Below are positions 6,278 through 6,807 of a stretch of DNA of 6,807 nt, in pieces. The translations under genes were made by a program, and so were the position numbers. Origin of the DNA: Chloroflexota bacterium (GTDB taxonomy: Bacteria; Chloroflexota; Limnocylindria; Limnocylindrales; CSP1-4); NCBI GenBank assembly GCA_021786915.1, contig JAJYMP010000177.1:1-6807 (forward strand), written 5' to 3'. Numbering within the stretch: position 1 is the first letter of the stretch; each line of letters starts with the position of its first letter. Under the pieces are notes generated by a model. That model was given only the letters and a program-made list of their open reading frames with translations, was not told where the DNA came from and did no database searches.

Positions 6278-6807
6278 ATGTCCGGGCCGGACGTGACCAC
6301 CCGCGGCCCGTCGGCGGGCCGCGAGCCCCTGGCCGCGGCCCGGCAGGCGACCGGCCGGGCCGCGGCCGCAGCCGTGGCGCCCGGCGAGCCCGACGACGCC
6401 GGCGGCGACGTCAGCGACCCGAGCCTGGACACCGCGGGACCCGACACCGTCGGGCGGGACGCCGCCGTCCAGGGCATCGCCACCTCGCGTGACGCCAGGG
6501 GTGCGCCGCTGCACAGGGGCTGGCTTCCGGTCTCCGGGCACCACCGGTGGCTCGAGCCGTTCGTGCTCATGGCGCTCGCCGGCGGGAGCACGCACGGGTA
6601 CGCGATCATCGGCGTGCTGACGACCGTCGGGATGACCGAGACGACGCTCGATGTGGGGCAGGTGTACCGCACGCTGCGAGACCTCGAGGAGGCCGGGCAG
6701 GTCCGCAGCACGTGGGCCACGGGGACGGGCCCCGCACGTCGCGACTACGAGCTCACCGAGACCGGGTTCGCCGCCCTCGACGAGTGGGCCGCGGTCATGA
6801 AGGAGCG
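6278..6807 (+). CDS. PadR-family transcriptional regulator with long disordered N-terminal extension (3' partial)
   Basis: The first 176 codons of a regulator cut by the window end; no stop codon is reached. Residues about 92-176 are a PadR-type winged helix: LEPFVLMALAGGSTHGYAI (helix 1 and the conserved HGY), then VGQVYRTLRDLEEAGQV (recognition helix and following turn), then a wing ending RRDYELTETG. PadR proteins usually bind operators as dimers and respond to phenolic or other small ligands. The C-terminal dimerisation helix would lie past the edge. Residues 1-90 are an Ala/Gly/Asp/Arg-rich, probably disordered extension, whereas PadR proteins normally begin shortly before the HGY helix. 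The ATG has a GGGGGAG six bases upstream. The only later in-frame ATG or GTG starts before the core are GTG at 6293 and GTG at 6374. It is in the same frame as the hemerythrin gene and follows it by 39 bases, so co-transcription is plausible. Its targets are unknown; control of this operon is a reasonable guess. Confidence 0.87.
   Translation, partial: MSGPDVTTRGPSAGREPLAAARQATGRAAAAAVAPGEPDDAGGDVSDPSLDTAGPDTVGRDAAVQGIATSRDARGAPLHRGWLPVSGHHRWLEPFVLMALAGGSTHGYAIIGVLTTVGMTETTLDVGQVYRTLRDLEEAGQVRSTWATGTGPARRDYELTETGFAALDEWAAVMKE
6302..6323. repeat. Perfect 9-bp inverted repeat (copy 1 of a tandem pair)
   Basis: Arms CGCGGCCCG (6302-6310) and CGGGCCGCG (6315-6323) are exact reverse complements separated by TCGG, giving a compact GC-only hairpin 24 bases after the padR start codon. 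The same two arm sequences recur in the next repeat. It could act on mRNA structure or as a DNA site; no T-run follows, so it is not an intrinsic terminator. Confidence 0.75.
6331..6367. repeat. Perfect 13-bp inverted repeat (copy 2 of a tandem pair)
   Basis: Arms GGCCGCGGCCCGG (6331-6343) and CCGGGCCGCGGCC (6355-6367) are exact reverse complements around an 11-base loop. Inside them lie the 9-base arms of the preceding repeat (6334-6342 and 6356-6364), so one sequence occurs four times in 63 bases, alternating in orientation. It sits in the segment coding for the low-complexity N-terminus of the PadR protein. Confidence 0.75.

Noticed and set aside
6236..6280. Possible stop-codon readthrough joining hemerythrin and PadR
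   Set aside because: The two are in the same frame, separated by one TGA, but padR has its own ribosome site and ATG, and no readthrough signal is visible.
6302..6367. Intrinsic terminator after the hemerythrin gene
   Set aside because: The hairpins are strong, but no T-run follows and they lie inside the padR coding region.
6041..6720. Minus-strand open frames across the hemerythrin end and padR
   Set aside because: They are antisense, of low complexity, with no ribosome site or family motif; the plus-strand PadR motif explains the region.

Overview
This 6.8 kb window is very GC-rich, and its codons are strongly biased to G/C at the third position. All six genes lie on the plus strand with almost no intergenic space. 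The genes suggest an anaerobic or micro-oxic bacterium that carries heterodisulfide reductase (Hdr)-type flavoproteins. The base composition and PadR-type regulator would fit Actinomycetota, but nothing here proves the phylum. Both ends of the window cut through genes.

Layout: (1) positions 3-2558 hold the 3' part of a very large HdrA-like flavoprotein, with a complete GltD/NfnL-like NADPH:flavin module nested inside it. (2) 2555-4300 is a second HdrA-like flavoprotein with a C-terminal pair of [4Fe-4S] clusters. (3) 4300-4545 is an 81-residue winged-helix-like protein. (4) 4545-5753 is a fusion of an HdrC-type two-cluster ferredoxin domain to a six-helix, haem-b-type membrane anchor, the QmoC architecture. 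(5) 5750-6238 is a hemerythrin (HHE) protein. (6) 6278 to the window end is the start of a PadR-family regulator with a long disordered N-terminus. The first five genes overlap their neighbours by 1 or 4 bases (ATGA or TGATG junctions), which points to one translationally coupled operon. The sixth follows after 39 bases.

Two HdrA-like flavoproteins plus an HdrC-HdrE membrane fusion, with no HdrB/HdrD catalytic (CCG) subunit, is the composition of the Qmo complex that joins the menaquinone pool to APS reductase in sulfate reducers. No sulfate-reduction gene is visible here. Instead, one HdrA carries a built-in NADPH/FAD dehydrogenase. The best inference is a Qmo-like membrane complex that exchanges electrons between NAD(P)H, quinone and a third, unidentified partner, possibly by flavin-based electron bifurcation or confurcation. 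The small winged-helix protein, the hemerythrin and the PadR gene suggest that the system is tied to regulation and to oxygen or redox stress.

The start of the padR gene also contains a tandem pair of strong inverted repeats built from the same 9-base arms. There are no RNA genes, CRISPR arrays, insertion sequences or recognisable terminators, and no gene-free stretch longer than 39 bases.
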